Positions 63,901 through 64,000 of a DNA stretch of 64,000 bases are shown piece by piece. Source of the stretch: Viridibacillus arenosi (GTDB lineage: Bacteria > Bacillota > Bacilli > Bacillales_A > Planococcaceae). The position numbers were made by a program, and so were the translations under genes. The notes under the pieces were generated by a model that was given only the letters and a program-made list of their open reading frames with translations, was not told the origin of the DNA and did no database searches. Location: NCBI RefSeq assembly GCF_001955655.1, contig NZ_MSPW01000001.1, positions 620,001 to 684,000 of the forward strand, given 5' to 3'. How positions within the stretch are numbered: the first letter of the stretch is position 1; each line of letters starts with the position of its first letter.

Positions 63901-64000
63901 CCATACTCCTCACCAAACGCTAACACCTCATCAATAGATGCAACAGGTCCATCTGTTCCAGGAATCACTGGAATATTGGCTGCGACAGCTTGTTCACGAG
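60930..64000 (-). CDS. pycA: pyruvate carboxylase, 5' end outside window (partial)
   Basis: Biotin enzyme making oxaloacetate from pyruvate, the main anaplerotic step. About 1022 codons are present; the first ~125 lie beyond 64000. KAALGGGGRGMRVV is the ATP-grasp loop, EVNPRIQVEHTITE the biotin carboxylase signature, and LTDTTMRDAHQSLLATRVRSRD the start of the carboxyltransferase (HMGL) domain. The C-terminal carrier domain has EAMKMETT with the biotinyl Lys. Next to ctaA, as in B. subtilis. Confidence 0.97.
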   Translation of the reverse strand, partial: REQAVAANIPVIPGTDGPVASIDEVLAFGEEYGFPLMIKAALGGGGRGMRVVHSADDALEAYDRAKSEAKAAFGSDEVYVEKFVDKPKHIEVQILGDKEGNIVHLYERDCSIQRRHQKVVEIAPSNSITPELREEICQAAIKLMKNVSYINAGTVEFLVAGNQFYFIEVNPRIQVEHTITEMVTGIDIVHAQIKIAEGLSLHSEEIGIPEQSQIPLFGFAIQSRVTTEDPLNNFMPDTGKLMVYRSSGGFGVRLDAGNGFQGAVISPYYDSLLVKVSTWGMTFKEAAAKMDRNLQEFRIRGIKTNIPFLENVVRHPNFIDGKFDTSFIDTTQELFLFSPRKDRGTKLLSYIGNVTVNGFPGIEYQQKPIFSKPHKPDIKIVQSIPSGTKQILDERGPEGLVQWIKEQDDVLLTDTTMRDAHQSLLATRVRSRDMFNIADETAQIMHNFFSLEMWGGATFDVAYRFLKEDPWDRLIKLREKMPNVLFQMLLRGANAVGYKNYSDNIIKEFISKSADAGIDVFRIFDSLNWIKGMEIAIDATRQSGKIAEAAICYTGDILDDSRAKYTVQYYKDMAKELEAAGAHILAIKDMAGLLKPEAAYRLISELKASTDLPIHLHTHDTSGNGIYLYAKAIEAGVDIIDTALGSMAGLTSQPSANSLYYAMKGSKRQVRADIEGLEKLSYYWEDIRKYYSDFESGMNSPHSEIYVHEMPGGQYSNLQQQAKGVGLGDRWEEVKSMYSRVNLLFGDVVKVTPSSKVVGDMALFMVQNDLDEESVIERGKTIDFPDSVIEFFQGYLGQPYGGFPEELQKVILKDREGITVRPGELLEPIDLKELRDELFKKYNRPITSHEVLATALYPKVFEDYMKTVDMFGDVSVLDTPTFLYGLRLGEEIEVEIEKGKTLIIKLVSIGEAQYDGTRVLYFELNGQPREIIIQDMTVEVDGDRKAKADPANPDQIGATMPGTVLKVAISKGSPVKRGEHLLITEAMKMETTVQAPKDGVIKEIYVAAGDAISTGDLLIEME

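Overview
The window is a chromosomal segment of a low-GC, endospore-forming Bacillota. Gene order follows the Bacillus subtilis pyr/ylm/dcw/ylb/cta region. The encoded sporulation functions are SpoIIGA, pro-sigma-E, sigma-G, SpoVD, a SpoVE-type SEDS protein, YlmC, YlbJ, an RsfA-like regulator, YqhV-like and YtvI-like proteins. The absence of murE, murG and murB from the cell-division cluster, and the protein sequences, suggest the Planococcaceae/Caryophanaceae side of the order (a Lysinibacillus, Solibacillus or Ureibacillus relative). That placement is inference.

Layout. (1) 1-3126: truncated uracil permease pyrP, pyrR with its RNA attenuator, rluD and lspA. (2) 3221-9739: ileS behind a T-box leader, divIVA, ylmH, ylmG, sepF, ylmE and ylmC (ylmD is missing). 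(3) 9825-12262: sigG, sigE and spoIIGA, with a sigma-F-type promoter before sigG. (4) 12441-27130: a minus-strand dcw cluster transcribed from mraZ to ftsZ: mraZ, rsmH, ftsL, pbpB, spoVD, mraY, murD, ftsW/spoVE, divIB, ylxW, ylxX, sbp, ftsA, ftsZ. (5) 27459-35056: bshC, a DUF3397 protein, panE, a three-gene biotin-dependent acyl-CoA carboxylase, a ylbO-like regulator and a crotonase-fold protein. (6) 35573-44626: rpmF, ylbN, tmcAL (ylbM), ylbL, ylbJ, coaD, rsmD, an uncharacterised membrane-anchored protein, ylbG, a glycerophosphodiester phosphodiesterase and ricF (ylbF). (7) 44978-51256: an accessory block with a YqhV-like protein, an MFS exporter, a LysE exporter, the displaced murE, a divergent aspartokinase without ACT domains, and ylbC. 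(8) 51403-64000: yugN, ytvI-like, a DUF420 gene, ctaG, ctaFEDC, ctaB, ctaA and a truncated pycA.

How the genes work together. Regions 3 and 4 hold the division machine, the lipid II synthesis steps MraY and MurD, the septal transpeptidases, and the sigma factors that re-use the machine in sporulation. Region 8 supplies haem O/A synthesis and the caa3-type cytochrome c oxidase. The most interesting feature is in region 7: murE has left the dcw cluster. It now sits 117 bp from a feedback-domain-free aspartokinase and beside a LysE-type exporter, which points to a small aspartate/DAP/lysine module. The MurE carries the DNPR motif associated with meso-diaminopimelate. Other points of note are a 28-bp perfect palindrome overlapping a sigma-E-like promoter, a 10-bp-period GTGG operator before mraZ, a crotonase-fold protein with a changed catalytic residue near the acyl-CoA carboxylase, and a possible RNA switch in the ctaA leader. 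No CRISPR array, insertion sequence, prophage, rRNA or tRNA gene was seen.
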